Source of the DNA: Sabethes cyaneus
Lineage: Eukaryota; Arthropoda; Insecta; Diptera; Culicidae
Assembly (NCBI RefSeq): GCF_943734655.1
Contig: NC_071355.1
Coordinates: 24,868,768-24,932,767 of the forward strand
Reading direction: 5' to 3'
Length of the DNA stretch: 64,000 bases
Position numbers and translations under genes: made by a program. Below are positions 45,221-57,800 of the stretch, in pieces; the first letter of the stretch is position 1; every line of letters begins with the position of its first letter. The notes under the pieces were generated by a model, which searched no databases, was not told the DNA's origin, and worked only from the letters and a program-made list of their open reading frames with translations.

Positions 45221-45492
45221 AGGCTGAACGGTACAAGTACCAGCGAGCAACACGCCCTGGCGGGTGTTGTAGGTTCGAATCCGGTTATAATCTCTGATTA
45301 TAGCTTGGTTCGACCCATGCACCTTCCAGCATTGGACAAAAGGTAGGAGTCACAACGTCAACTTGTTAAGCGTAGCTATCAATTACCACCCCCTTACCTT
45401 TCCACTCTTTCTCGTTCATTTCCAAAAAAAAATTCATTACATCCCCCTACCGTCCCTTCATCAATTGTAGAACCACCGTTTTAAAAAATATT
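45221..45492 (+). mobile_element. SINE-like element, single copy of foldback arm
   Basis: Matches the centre and right arm of 25402-25911: a box-B-like GGTTCGAATCC at about 45270, CTTGGTTCGACCCAT, a pyrimidine-rich part, and an end in AAAAAATATT. This is the simple (unfolded) form. Confidence 0.8.
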
Positions 45493-46000
45493 AATAAATA
45501 TGTTTGACCGCATTTCAAGGTCAAAACTAAACACTCAAGGTTGGTCTACATTACAAATATTTTATAAAGTTTTTGTTCTTCCGGTGTTGGGCCACTGAAG
45601 GGGGGCGAAAAAAAAGCAAAGAGATTTTTTGAATTGAGCAAATAAAAATATGGGGCTTAGGCATTTTTACTAAAAGTTTAAACGTGAAAACACAAAATGT
45701 ATTAAAAAAAAACAGAGCGGAAAAATTTTTTTTTGGCGATTTTCGGAAATTCCATTGTTTGAATTTGCCATTTCTACTTCGTGCTAGAAGCGTTAACTCA
45801 ACTCGTGCACTCATGTCTCGAGTTTTTCAGGCTGTAGAACCCACAGACAATTGATTTTATAAAAAAAACTCATATCCTACAAATTATTTTTATTCCTCGA
45901 TTTTTAAGCCAATTTCTAAGGGGGGAGGGGTGACAAAAACTTTAAAAATAATTTGCAATGGCCTAACTGAGGTATTATTATCAAGATAAATATCCGAATT
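45493..46000. other. Unassigned, AT-rich
   Basis: No supported feature. Confidence 0.35.
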
Positions 46001-46009
46001 CATAGCTCC

Positions 46010-46300
46010 CAAGAAAAACGAGAAAAAATGAAAAAAAAAACAAAAATGAAACAGAGGAAAATCTGGACTCAAGAAAATACAAGTAAAGAAAAAAGAGACA
46101 AAAAAGGACAGAGAAAGTGGAAACAGCGGGTAGCAAGAAGGAAAATGGGAGAGAGGAAATGTGGAAACTTAGACAAGAAAGGGAATAGGAACAGAAAACA
46201 AGAGTAACCGAAAGAGAGAAGAAAAATAGCGAGATAAGATAAACAAAACCCCGAGAGGAATAAGGAAAACGAGGTTAACCGGACTATAAAAGAAAAAATG
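46010..46300. repeat. Purine-rich low-complexity tract
   Basis: GAAAA/GGGA-rich strand, the complement type of the pyrimidine tracts at 16138 and 35935. Confidence 0.7.
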
Positions 46301-46369
46301 GGAATAATAAATGGGAACTTTGGTGAATGATCTTCTGGGTTAAAACCACTCTAATAAAAAAATGCGAAC

Positions 46370-46450
46370 TTTATTCTGAGTGCCCGGCCATTGTGATATT
46401 GAAGGAAACGAAAAATCCGACAGTCTAGCTAGAAAAGCTGGCTGGTAAAC
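46370..46450 (+). mobile_element. RNase H fragment of a non-LTR element
   Basis: Reads VPGHCDIEGNEKSDSLARKAGW-like sequence, the HxxIxGNExAD-type RNase H motif of I-clade LINEs; only about 23 codons. A later part of such an element lies at 48973-49265. Confidence 0.65.
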
Positions 46451-46504
46451 GGCTAAATAATGCGTACCGTCGGTGCCTTGTGCACGTGTAGGCATAAAAT
46501 AGAC

Positions 46505-48107
46505 CCTACAGTGGTTCATAGCCTCTTATTCAGCAACTCCTATTCCTACCTCCTCGTGGTACCAGCCGGGATACGAGCAACTTTGGTGGAGATCGGGTAA
46601 CCAACCTCGGTGGAAGCCAAGATCGTATGCTGACAGGAAAGGAGGGCTCTTTCGAGCTCCGTTGGCCCTCCGGCGAAACAGGGGGTCGGTGTAACAGGCT
46701 TTGCAAGCTGTCACCACGAAAAATACTAAAGCACGGAACGAAGAACAAATAAATTCTTACTGGAACAATCGGAATAGACCCATGCGGACGCGAAAATGGA
46801 CTATGGATTGGAAACTCGGGACGTGTAACTGCCGATCTCCCAACCTCCAAGGGAGCACTCGAGTGCTCTCCGACGTATTGGAGAGCCGCAGGTTCGACGT
46901 CGTAGCGCTGCAGGAGGTGTGCTGGAAGAGCTCAACGGTACGTACGTTCAGAGATGGACATACCATCCAGAGCTGCGGCAACACACACGAGTTGGGTACA
47001 GCTTTCATAGTGATGGGCAAGATGCGGAAACGGGTGATTGGGTGGTGGTCAATCAATCCTCGAATGTGCAGGTTGAGCATCAAGGGCGGCCGATTCTTCA
47101 ATATAAGCATCATCAACGTGCACAGCCCTCACCTCAAAAGTATCGATGACGACAAGGATGAATTCTACGCGAAGTTGGAGAGTGAATACGACCGCTGCCC
47201 AAAACATGATAGCAAGATCGTCAACGGGGATTTCAATGCTCAGGTCGGCCAGGAGGAGGAATACAAACCGGTGATTGGAAGGTTCAGTGCACACCAACGG
47301 ACCCATGAAATGGGCCTAAGACTTATCGACTTTGCCGCCTCCAAGAACATGGCCGTACGTAGTACCTTTTTCCAGCACAGAATCCATCACAAGTACATCT
47401 GGAGGTCACCAAATCAGACAGAATCACAGATCCACTACGTTTTGATCGACAGTCGGCACTTCTCAGACATTATCGACGTCAGATTCTATCGAAGCGCTAA
47501 CGTTGACTCGGACCACTACCTAGTGATGGTAAAGATGCGCCCAAGGCTCTCCGTTGTGAACAATATTCGGTACCGACGCCAGCCTCGGTTAGGTCGAGCG
47601 CGGCTGAAACAGCAAGACGTCGCCGCAAACTACACGCATTCACTCGAAGCTGCGCTACCGGAAGAGGACGAGCTGGACGAAACCCCTCTCGAGAACTGTT
47701 GGAACACTATCAAAACAGCCATCAGCAGTGTAGCGGAGAGCTCCATCGGGCATGTGGCCCGGAATCAGCGGACCGATTGGTTTGAGGATGAATGTAGGAG
47801 GGTGATGGATGAAGAGAACGCTGCGCGGGCGGCCAAGATGCGCAGGGCCACACGTCAGAACGTGGAAAGACACAAACAGAAGAAGATGCAGCGAAACCAA
47901 ATCTTGAGGGAGAAAAAGCGCTACCTGGAAGAGCAGGAATATGCAGAGTTGGAGCGGCTGCATCGTTCTCAGGAAACGCGAAAGTTCTACCAGAAACTGA
48001 ACGGATCCCGCAAAGGCTTTGTGCCGCGAGCCGAAATGTGTCGCGATAAGACTGGCAGTATTCTGACGGACGATCGTGAGGTGATGGATAGGTGGAAGCA
48101 CCTTGCC
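46505..48107 (+). mobile_element. RTE-clade retrotransposon, 5' part with open endonuclease
   Basis: Starts with an RTE-type 5' leader (about 46505-46780), then one uninterrupted frame. The AP-like endonuclease domain (about 46800-47570) shows the expected motif series: GTCNCRSPN, VVALQEVCW, GTAFIV, GDFNAQVG and SDHYLVM. A basic linker and the MCRDKTGSILTDDREVMDRW stretch follow. The element breaks at about 48107, exactly where the RT should begin, and the frame ends in unrelated sequence at 48185. It cannot move by itself, but the endonuclease frame is intact. Confidence 0.9.
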
Positions 48108-48244
48108 TTTTTGCCTATCTGGATCATCCGTTCCAATTTGATTCTACCGTGGACATTTCCCAAGTTCTTATTGCGGTTCTCATAGCACACTCCGGGACTC
48201 CACAAAACAGTTCCGGGCCAATAAAATTTGATGCAAAACTTTCT

Positions 48245-48865
48245 CTAGCTTACTTACTTAGGTGGCTTGCCGTCCTAAGACAAAGCCTGTTGAACAAAGT
48301 TTCTCCATGTAACTCGGTTGAGGGCTACCGCTCTCCAATTCCTCGGACACCGAGTAGTCTCCGCCAGATCTCGCTCCACCTGGTCTAACCATCTTGCTCG
48401 CTGCGCTCCTGGTCGTCTTGTTCCTACCGGATTTGAGGCGAACACAAGGCAGTTGTCCGGCATTCTTGCAACATGTCGTGCCCATCGTATCCATCCAGCT
48501 TTAGCCACCTTCTGGATACTGGGTTCGCCATAGAGCTGTGCGAGTTTATTGTTCATCCTCTTCCTCCATACTCCGTTCTCCTGTAGGCCCCTGTAGATCG
48601 TTCTTAGCACTCGACGTTCGAAAACTCCGAGCACTCGCAGGTCCTCCTAGAGCATTGTCTATGTTTCATGCATGTAGAGAACAACCGGTCTAATAAGCGT
48701 CTTGTACAGGTGTACAGGGTGCACTTTGTACGGGGACTTAGTCTGCTCGACCGTAATTGCTTGTGAAGTCCATAGTAAGCACAACTTCCACTGATAATAC
48801 GCCTCCGAATCTCACAGCTGGTATCATTGTCCGTCGTTACCAGTGAGCCAAGGTAGACAAATTCA
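48245..48865 (-). mobile_element. RTE C-terminal and 3' end fragment
   Basis: Minus-strand frames GEFVYLGSLVTTDND (48870-48790) and FERRVLRTIYRGLQENGVWR to LNRVTWRNFVQQAL (48634-48275) are the RTE region after the RT. The 3' end has a short AAGTAAGTAAG-type tail near 48255. It faces the 5' RTE part at 46505-48107, so the two are inverted relative to each other. Confidence 0.82.
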
Positions 48866-48972
48866 CCCAAGTAACAATTTGGGTTTTATTACACTCTTAC
48901 GATGGCATTTAAAACAAAATTGGTCTTGAAGACCACCATAAGAGTACAATAAAACTTACATTGTTGCCTGGG
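48866..48972. mobile_element. 107-bp palindromic MITE
   Basis: About 40-bp imperfect inverted arms (outer CCCA.GCAACAAT type, inner TTTTATT.ACTCTTA) around a short centre. No coding. Confidence 0.8.
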
Positions 48973-49265
48973 CATCGACTACCTCAAACTCATCGCCAAA
49001 CTACTGCCCAAGCGGTGTCGTTCGGCCTCGGTTCCGGCCCGAGCAGATATCACCTAAATCAAGTTGGGGAAAATGACACTACTCAATGTTGTTTTTGCCA
49101 ATTTGAAATAGAAACTGCTGAACATATACTCTGCAACTGTGGAGCAATAATAAATCAAAGGATGTCAAAATTTTGAAAGGGATTATTAGAGCCCCTAGAC
49201 AGATTTGGCAGAGTGATCCTGGCGCTGGCAGGGTATTAGATTTCATAAAAAGAGTTGAGCCTAAC
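48973..49265 (+). mobile_element. Non-LTR element C-terminal fragment
   Basis: The plus frames read YHLNQVGENDTTQCCFCQFE and ETAEHILCNC, the Cys/His pattern found after RNase H in I-like LINEs, then VLDFIKRVEPNWDHV. Broken by at least one stop. Confidence 0.65.
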
Positions 49266-49384
49266 TGGGATCATGTGCTATGTCAACCATTGTCCATCAC
49301 ACCTTAATTGTAACAGGACATTTGTCTAGCACCAAATCGAATATGGGTCATACAACAATATTCCTTATCAATGGACGCTGTTGT

Positions 49385-49640
49385 GATATTGCTCTACAGG
49401 GAAGGGAAAAAATGGGAATGGGGTGGGAAAATGGGACAGAAAAAAATAAAAAGAAAAACAGAAAAAACCGACCAAAAAGAGGTAAAACGTGAGACAAAAC
49501 ATGAGAGACAAAAATAAAAAACTGGAGAGCAAAGGAAGAAAGAAAAACCAAATATAGAATAAACGTGACTGAAATGTGGAAAAACGGGGCATTTATAAGA
49601 GGAAATACGGAATAAACGGAGATGAAAAACGAGAAGGCAC
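49385..49640. repeat. Purine-rich low-complexity tract
   Basis: GGGAAAATGGGACAG-type composition, similar to 46010-46300 and 54190-54420. Confidence 0.7.
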
Positions 49641-49644
49641 CGGA

Positions 49645-51535
49645 AAGCCACAGCAGCTATGCGATCGACGAAGCCGTTCGTGTATAGTCATGAATCACGA
49701 TGAAATGCCAGTCCATGTGGCCAGCTGCAAGCAACGTGGGATAATTCTGGTCTTTTTGTTGTTGTGAGCAGTACTTCCGCAGTTAATTATTCCATCACGG
49801 TAGCCCGCTCCAGCTTCAATAGTTTCCTTTCCTCAGCAGCCGATGAATACGACTGACCTGGAACTGCAGACGTGCACGACTGGAGCGTGACATTCGCTTA
49901 CCCTTGATGATTTCTTCTTTGTCGCGTCCAGTATGATGTTGGCAGTAGCTCAGCTAGCGTTTGAATAATGCTGTTCGCCGGCTTACCTCTTGTTATGTAC
50001 CAGAGCAAGCGACAAGAATCGGTCCCGCCTATTTTTCGTGGTCCTTCATTCTATCATCTACGTTGAATAAAATAAAGCATTTCAATTTCAGTCTGAATAA
50101 AAGAGCAAAATTACCAGTGAGCCGTTCGCCTTTTGCTGCCAAAGAAAAATTACGTTCGCCCATAAGCCAGCAGTAGTAATTTCGCAGCTGGAATTTTGGA
50201 TTTATCCGCACGCAGGCGGGCAGATTGTGTGATGACGAGAAGACCTGTATCTTCTGTAGCTGGCTGTCCGTATCGACGGAGAAATTAACAAACTTTTCTT
50301 CGAAGTTACTAGAGGTGTTTTGCTAAACATTCAAGCTGTTATATTACCCAAGGAAAGTGAGAAAAATGTCGATATTTCTAACAGTTGTATTAATTACCAG
50401 ACATCGTCCTTTTAAGGATGAAAATATGCTTATATGAAGATATAGAAGATTGTTGTTCTCCGCTGATCACAATCAAGTTTATTGGGTCAGCAATGTTGAG
50501 AATTGCCCAATTTCAGATGAATTACCCTCGACAGCGGTTACGTGTAGTAAACAGCTTCAAAACTGTAATTTTATTTAAGCTAATTAGTTTTCTTCCACGT
50601 TTTTATAATCGGCTCACTACTTACTTCATAGTAATTCTTTTAAGGTATCCAACATAGCAATCTCATACAAATAGTTAATTTTAGTGTAGTGAATTCTAGT
50701 TTATGAATGAGAAAAATGATATTAAATTCATTTTATGCAATAGTGTAGACCAACGGGCCTTTGGATGTTGAAATCTAGCTAAATGTATTAACTTACGAGT
50801 TAAATTTACTAACTATGCATTAATTAGCTTGGGAATTTATATTCTGGCGCAAATTATAACCTTTTAATGTTTGGTCCGGTTTGAGTTTATCAAAAGCCGC
50901 ACTATTTATCAACGAATCAGCCTTCGTATGGTCCAGCAGAATATTTAACGTTCATCTAAGTTCTTCTACAACACGATGCCGGAAAATTCACTATTCATTC
51001 GTAACATTTAGCCAATATTTGGTAGTAAATACCCACTATTCACCTTCAGTATAAGATAGTGCCGCGCTTCATTCCCGCTTCTTTTGCTGATGCTCCTTCT
51101 GACATACCAGCCGATGTCTCTTCAGCCCTACCACAGTTCATTGTGTACAGCCTATCAGTACCAATAGGAGAAAGATACCCGGTACTGACACAACCATCTC
51201 CAGTGCTGGCAGTTCTATCGCTATCGTTTTTAACAAGCAATGATTATTAAATCATCCAATGTTTTGTGGGTTTAGTTTTAATGCGTTTTCCTGCGCATTT
51301 GTTGCGGCGAATCAGTGTTTAATTTGGTGTTAACTTGGTTTTAATTACTATCACTTATTCAAGGTAGACAATTTTTTAACGTGACGATTATTGAATATTG
51401 AGCACATTAAGGAATTATCAAGGCAAATAGCAATCAAGGAGAAATGGTAGAATTTCATTTAGTTCTCTTGTAAGTTTGTTATAGTAGAATTAAATGATGG
51501 AGTTTTCGATCAACTTTCTCGTTGATTCCTGAATT
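49645..51535. other. Gene-free AT-rich stretch
   Basis: Only short chance frames; no motif or repeat supported. Confidence 0.4.
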
Positions 51536-52065
51536 ATACCAAGACTTGTTCGATAATAATTGGAAATTATTCCAACCAATCACAAAGCGACAATTTCTAG
51601 TTCGACCGAGATAGAGTTATTTTCAATTTTTCAATGACGCGCATTGAAAATCAATAGTTTTTTATATTTTCAATAATTTCCAAATCTATTTTCCGATCAA
51701 TTGGTGTAAATATTTTGGAAATCTATTGAAAATTGACTGAATTATAAGCCGATGCGTGAAAACGCATTTCTACCTTGATGACGCCATTTCCAACAACCAA
51801 ACACGTAGCGAGAATTCGGGTAAAACGTAGGTTCATTATTTTCAATTTTTCAATAGTTCAACATCAAGAATCATTACTTTTCTTCATTTGGGCCAATTCT
51901 TAGAAGATTTTCCTATCGATTAGTGTAAGAATATTGAAAATCGATCGGGAAACCACTAAGCTATTAGCGTTCAAAACCTGACCACTTTTCGAGAAAGATT
52001 TTTTGGAATGACACCCTACATCAGCTACCTTCCTGAAAGACGTAATCCTACGTCAAAAAAAGATG
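51536..52065 (+). mobile_element. Tc1/mariner-like terminal region (copy 1)
   Basis: About 51780-52065 is the reverse complement of about 61155-61440. 51540-51780 is a diverged internal repeat of the same pattern (TCAATTTTTCAATGA, GTGTAA.AATATT). Homology ends at the small palindrome GACGTAATCCTACGTC. No transposase follows. Confidence 0.6.
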
Positions 52066-52900
52066 AAAAAGGAAGAGGAAGAAAGAAGAGAAATTACAAA
52101 AAAAGAATAGAACAGAAGACAAGACAAATAAGTAAAAATTGGACAGTAAATGAAGAACCTGATTTAATCCACCTAGTGGTGAAAGGAACCTTTGTTATAC
52201 GGTCTTACTTGCTATTTGAGATAGTACACGTCTTCGGAACATAATTCAGCTATTAGTTATCGTTGCATTATGCGTTGGTTTACATAAAAATTTTGGAAAT
52301 TGAATAAGCTTACAAAATTTGAACAAAATAGAAGCACTTACAAATTTTGATAGTGCTTTTTCTCATGAAATTGCTGAGTAAGTTGTTACTAATGTGGGTA
52401 AGTGCAAGTAAAAGTAAGTTGTAAGAAGAAATATTATTCTTTAACATATACATTGCGTAGTAAAGGTTTAGTTTATAAGTTTTTAAACTATGCATAATTT
52501 CCTGTAATGCCATTCGATTCACATCAACAAAGTTTTCTTGAAAAAATTTCATCAATTTTTATTAACCTTCGGTTACTCACGCTGTTGTATTCTGAGCAAC
52601 ATGTGTAGGTTTTTGAAAGCCATATTTACCAAGCGTTGTTCAACTAACGTATATTCTTCAATAAACTTGTTATGAGAAAAATGTCTGAAATATTCAATGC
52701 AATAATACTTTAAATTGTTAGGAAAATAGATCAGCATAAACCGACAGCACAGAAACGAAGCAAGCAGCATGTTAGGTGTACCGCTATTGGCCCCAACTAG
52801 AATTTTTTCACGTTACTTCATAACAAAAAATGGTGTCTGGATGTAGCAAAACTATCCAAATAGCAAATGTAAAATGTTTAAAATGTATCCGTCAGTTGGT
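52066..52900. other. Unassigned
   Basis: AT-rich with chance frames only. Confidence 0.35.
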
Positions 52901-52904
52901 AGTC

Positions 52905-54165
52905 GAGTAATTCGGGGTTAAAATCAGGGTATTTTTATAATCAAAGTTCTACAGTTCCTAAATAAGCAAACATAGAGGTATACTATTTTCAGCAAAGTTG
53001 TGTATTTTTACTATTTGTATAACTTTGTAATACATAAAAAAGTCATACAACAATTACAAAAAGAGCTAAAATAGAAAAACTGATTTTACAAATTCAGAAA
53101 CAATAAATAAGATTTCTCTCTCTTCGCTGAAGAGAAAGAAGGTTACAGTCTTTAGCAAAATTTCTTGTAATAATATGCTCTAAAACTTTGCAGAACACAT
53201 CAATGTGTTATATTGAAACTGAAAAAAAATAATTTTTTTATTTCACTTTTGGGGGGATTAATCAAAATTTAAATCTACCAGATGATAGAGCATTCAATTT
53301 CAAGAAACTCTTCCAAACTTAAAACCAATTTTTTTTAGTCAAAATTCTAGTGCGCACGTTTTCTTTGGTTTTGGGCTATTGTGCGCGCGACTAACCGTGT
53401 TGCAAAAGTTGGCGCGAGCGTTCGAGGATTAATATCTTTTGACCGGTAAAACCAATTCTTATGAAATTTTGCATATATATTCGGTGTGTCAAAACCTCTC
53501 GTTTGATATTAAAATAATTGATATTAGGTAAATTATCTTGGTTAAAATCATTATAAATTATTTTTAATTTTGGTGTGGTGTATACGATTGCTCATAACTT
53601 TCAAATAAAACGTCCAATCAAAAAACCATTCAATAGTGATCTATCCGGCTATATTACCTGCCAAATGAAACTAATAGCGCAAAAATCGGTTTGGCCATCT
53701 CTGAAAAACAGGCGATCATCTGAACCTTATCAAAAGTGGTTTTTTAAGGCTAGCTTTTAAACTGCTTGTCCGTTTTCAATTAAACTCGGTAAAAAGTTTA
53801 TTAATAGCAAGAGCTTTCGTTTGGTAGTAAGATCGTTAAAATGGGTTGCGTAGTTCCGGAGAAACGCATGTCACGTAGTTTTCACATTTTTGCTTATAAC
53901 TTTTAAACGAAACGTCGGACCGCAAAGCAATTCAATAGTGATATACTAGGCTATAATACCTTTCAAACAAAAGTAAAAGCGGTCAAATCGGTTCAGCCAT
54001 CTTCGAGAAACAGGCGATAGAAAATGAGCTGCACACACACACATACACACATACACACACACAGACATTGCTCAATTCGTCGAGCTCTATCGATTGGTAT
54101 ATGTGACTAGGCCCTCCGGGCCTCGGATCAACTTCGTGTTTTTCGACCAATTTCTAAACCTTTGT
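52905..54165 (+). repeat. Interspersed repeat with LINE-like tail
   Basis: 52905-53330 matches the centre of the TIR element at 34672-35040. Further on, two diverged copies of an AAACGWCSRAYC..CAATAGTGATATA-type block occur (about 53590-53720 and 53905-54020). The tail (54035-54130) has (CACATA)n then ACAGACATT..TCGTCGAGC..GGCCCTCCGGGCC, as at 8839-8895. Confidence 0.65.
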
Positions 54166-54184
54166 TATACTATATAACTATATA

Positions 54185-54800
54185 TTATATAGTATAATAA
54201 AAGTAAAACGGAACATTGAAACAAAACACAGGACAGAAAAAAAGGAAAACGACAGAAAAAGAAGTAAGAGGGAAGGAAAACGAAGAAAAGTAAGTGCTGA
54301 AACAAAGACAACAGAACAAAAAAGAAGAACAACGGAATAAAAGTGAAAAAACGGAACTGTAAAAGAGAAAAATAGGAACAGGAATGACGTAAAACGTGTT
54401 CGAAAGTAAGACGAGAAATGACAATCCTAAGTTCAAGTAAAACTTCGTGTCTAATTTCATGTCCAAATTCCAGACTTATTTAATGTCCAATGTTAAGTTC
54501 AATTTCAAATCCTATGGCATGTCTGATTTTAGGCCTAATTTAATTCCAATTGTAAGTCAAATTTAAACTAGTGAAAGTTGAACTGCAATTTCAAGTCTAA
54601 TTGCACATGTATTTCCAAGTTTAATCTCAAATTCAATTTAAATCCAATTTAAGCCCAATTTCAATTCCAATTTTAGGTTCAATTTCAAGCATAATTTCAC
54701 ACTTCACAATTATTTATAAGCATAATTTAATCTTAAGTTTAATTCAAAATCTGATTGAAGTCAAACTTCAGTTAAAATTTTAAGTTCAATTTGATAATAA
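54185..54800 (-). repeat. Two-part low-complexity module (copy 3, inverted)
   Basis: Purine tract 54190-54420 followed by degenerate AATTTCAAGTCC units to 54800. Read on the minus strand this is the same order as 15391-16590 and 35340-37300. Confidence 0.7.
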
Positions 54801-57800
54801 AAACTTCTATTTTCTTCAAAGTGTTGAAGTATTTCTTCTACAGACAGTTTTTTGGATCAGGCCGGAAAATAACGCCCTTGGGCGTGGTAACTGTGCCAGG
54901 TTTAGTGATTTTAACTCTAACTTTCTGACAGAAGGTGATAAAATTGGATGATTTTTTTGCCTGTTATCGGTCAATTGACAACAAAGTTCCCTCTTTTCTG
55001 GAACTGGATATTTATATTCCTTTAGAGACATTATCAACACATTTCTTTATGATGAAAGTATTGAGATCGTCTATTCGTCTATTCCTGGATTCATTCACCA
55101 AAGAAGCGTGATGACATTATTACTTTTGTTTGAATCTACCAATAGGAGTGGTAGTCCTGAGTATTGATTTCTTCAGCCGCTTCTGGCTGATTCTGGTAAA
55201 TGATACAATTACTCAGCATTTAGATTAGAAATTTAGAAATGTTGAGACTTCATACTTAAAGAATTTACTGAACTTACCGAACCAACATGCAGAATTTACC
55301 CTTCATTTGTTATGCTTGAAAAATTCTATCCCAACGTTTCCCTACATTTCATTGCACACAATAAAACGGGTTCTTTTCCAGTTCTTCTGTAAACGAATTC
55401 ACCACAAAACGAATCTACTGAAGCGCGAACGACATGTGAACATGCTCGCAATCGTCGACGAACAATTGAATCGTAGGTAGGTACATACGTCTGCATGTAC
55501 GTGTATGCGATGTTTGTGTCTATGTGCATCTGCACAGTTGTTGTGATATGGCCAAACAAAGGCTAGCAAACAACAATCAACTGGAAACCAGCAAGACAGA
55601 ACTTTGCGTTCATCTTCTCTCAACAGATGAAATTCTTGATCCATCCCGAAAGCCTGCCTGCCCGGTTTCCGATTCCTTTCCGCTCAATCCATCACTCGTC
55701 GGAAGTAGCGAGTGCCATAGTATCCTTGCTGAGCTAGGGAATCTTGTCTTGGTGTGGGACGAGGACGTGGATGGAAGGTGCTATTTTCTTCCGTATACAG
55801 TTTTTCATGCTTCGCATAGCTCGTTTATTTTCTCTATTTTTTCAACAACCACATACAGAGTCGATACAGCAAACGATAAACTTTCATTGTAGAAACGCCG
55901 AAATAGCTTCCGTGTGGAACGGGACGGGGTGGGAGTCACCGACTGCAGTAAAGAACAAACTGAATGACGGCTAACGATCATATTGCATATCACCATTCCC
56001 GCTTCCAGCATCACAATCTCAACTATTTGAAGTGTGAAAGGTTCTGGAATCTTGGTATGACTCGGGAAATGCATGACCCATATGTACATTGGCGGTTGGT
56101 AAAACTTCCCAACGCGCGAGGGGGTCGAGATGGAGACGAACGGCAGTTTGCACGTTCGATGCTGTTGTGTGTCATGTCTCGGAACAGTGTGAATTGTTTT
56201 GATTTTCTTTTGTTTTTCCACCCTCTCTCTCTCTCTCTAGAGAGAGAGAGAGAGCTAGTGGCAGCGAGGGCACAGCAGCAATTGCAGCTCTCTACGGAAG
56301 GACTTCCGCCGCATCATCGCATCGTCGCCGTTGTCGTCAGGTGAAACTTTTCATCGAGTGTCTCCGCGAAATGTTGCGGTAACTTGTACTTACCTAGGGT
56401 AGCAACCGTCGACGATCTCGTGCTCGAAGGACAAATAAGCATCCAGCCGAGCCGAAACAGAGCGAAGCAGCGTTTTTGTTTCCGGTGCGAGTCACTTTGT
56501 TAGAGCTTGACACTGATGACACAGCTGTAAAGTTTGACTTTTCTGATTGGATTTTTGGCTGGAAGAGTTTACCGGAAGGGATAGAATAGATGTTGTATAG
56601 GATTTGCTTTCTCTGAACTTAATCAAATAAATCTCACTAGTAATTTGTTGAAGCTTTTCAATTCATTGACATTGCATTTCCTAAATTTCTTGACAACCTT
56701 TCAAAGTTTCAGTAATAGAGAGGATAAACGATTATTAATTGTGCTCACAAATTTGGATTCCATAATTGTCCCTTCCATTCCTTACAATGCATTGACAGCT
56801 CCCCCATCATAATTTTGGCATGCTAATCCAATGTAATGCCTAAGCAATAAATCATCCTCCAACTGCACAACAAATAGTTGGATTCTTCTTCCTCCCGGCA
56901 CTTCCGATACAGTATTCACTCAAACAATCGCACTTCCGATGTGCGGCAATCGTCACCGCAGCAGCGGCGCTCAACCGTTTCAATCCTTCGGGAAATATTA
57001 TGCTAATTTATGCATTAATGTTTCACTGGTTGGCATTAAAGGGACCGTGTCGCGTAGGAAGACCTTCGGACGGCTCCGAACGGAATGCCTACCGTGGATC
57101 GATTGGCTCAATAACCTGTCCCGAGCTCGGTCCGTTCCCTTTCCCTTTCCCTTCCTGTAAGTAAGCTTTTCGCTAGAATGACCGTAAACTTCAAATTACA
57201 TTAGTCCACGGTTGGGTGAAGCTGACAGCGCAGGCAGCGGTGGAACCAGCAGACAGGCAGGTCCGCACGGTTGGATCTTTTCAATTTTGTCCCCGGGGGC
57301 GTTAGCGATACTGGCTGGTTATCCGTCTGTCAATCAGGAAGCCGATGGATTCCTCGATGGAGTGACTTATTGGTATGCTGCTGGTTTTGGTTGCACCATC
57401 GCATCGCGTGGCATGGGGATGATATAATGTGAGCCTTATTTCGTCGCTTTTGCAAAGCAAATGTTAGATGAGTTTCAATGGACGGTGCGAGTTTCGAATA
57501 GCCGCTAAGCTATTTTATATCCACTTTTCGCAGTATTTGATGCTTGCGAATACTAAACCGTTAGTTAGTACAAAAAAACGGAAAACCTTTCATTTATTTT
57601 CTTTCGCCGCTATTCATCTCGGAAAGATTCAGTCCTTCCTTCTGGGATTTAGGGGCAATAATTTAGAATGGAAAGCAAAAATTAAATCATTTATTACGGC
57701 TGCTTTCACTCACTTCTCCCCATCATCCCACTTCAGGCGCCAAGGATTCAAGATCGCCCACGTGTACCTAAACTACCGGTGAAGGTACTGACGACTGTGT

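Noticed and set aside
55524..55892. 122-codon frame and neighbouring frames
   Set aside because: Overlapping frames on both strands of similar length, no domain or splice pattern.
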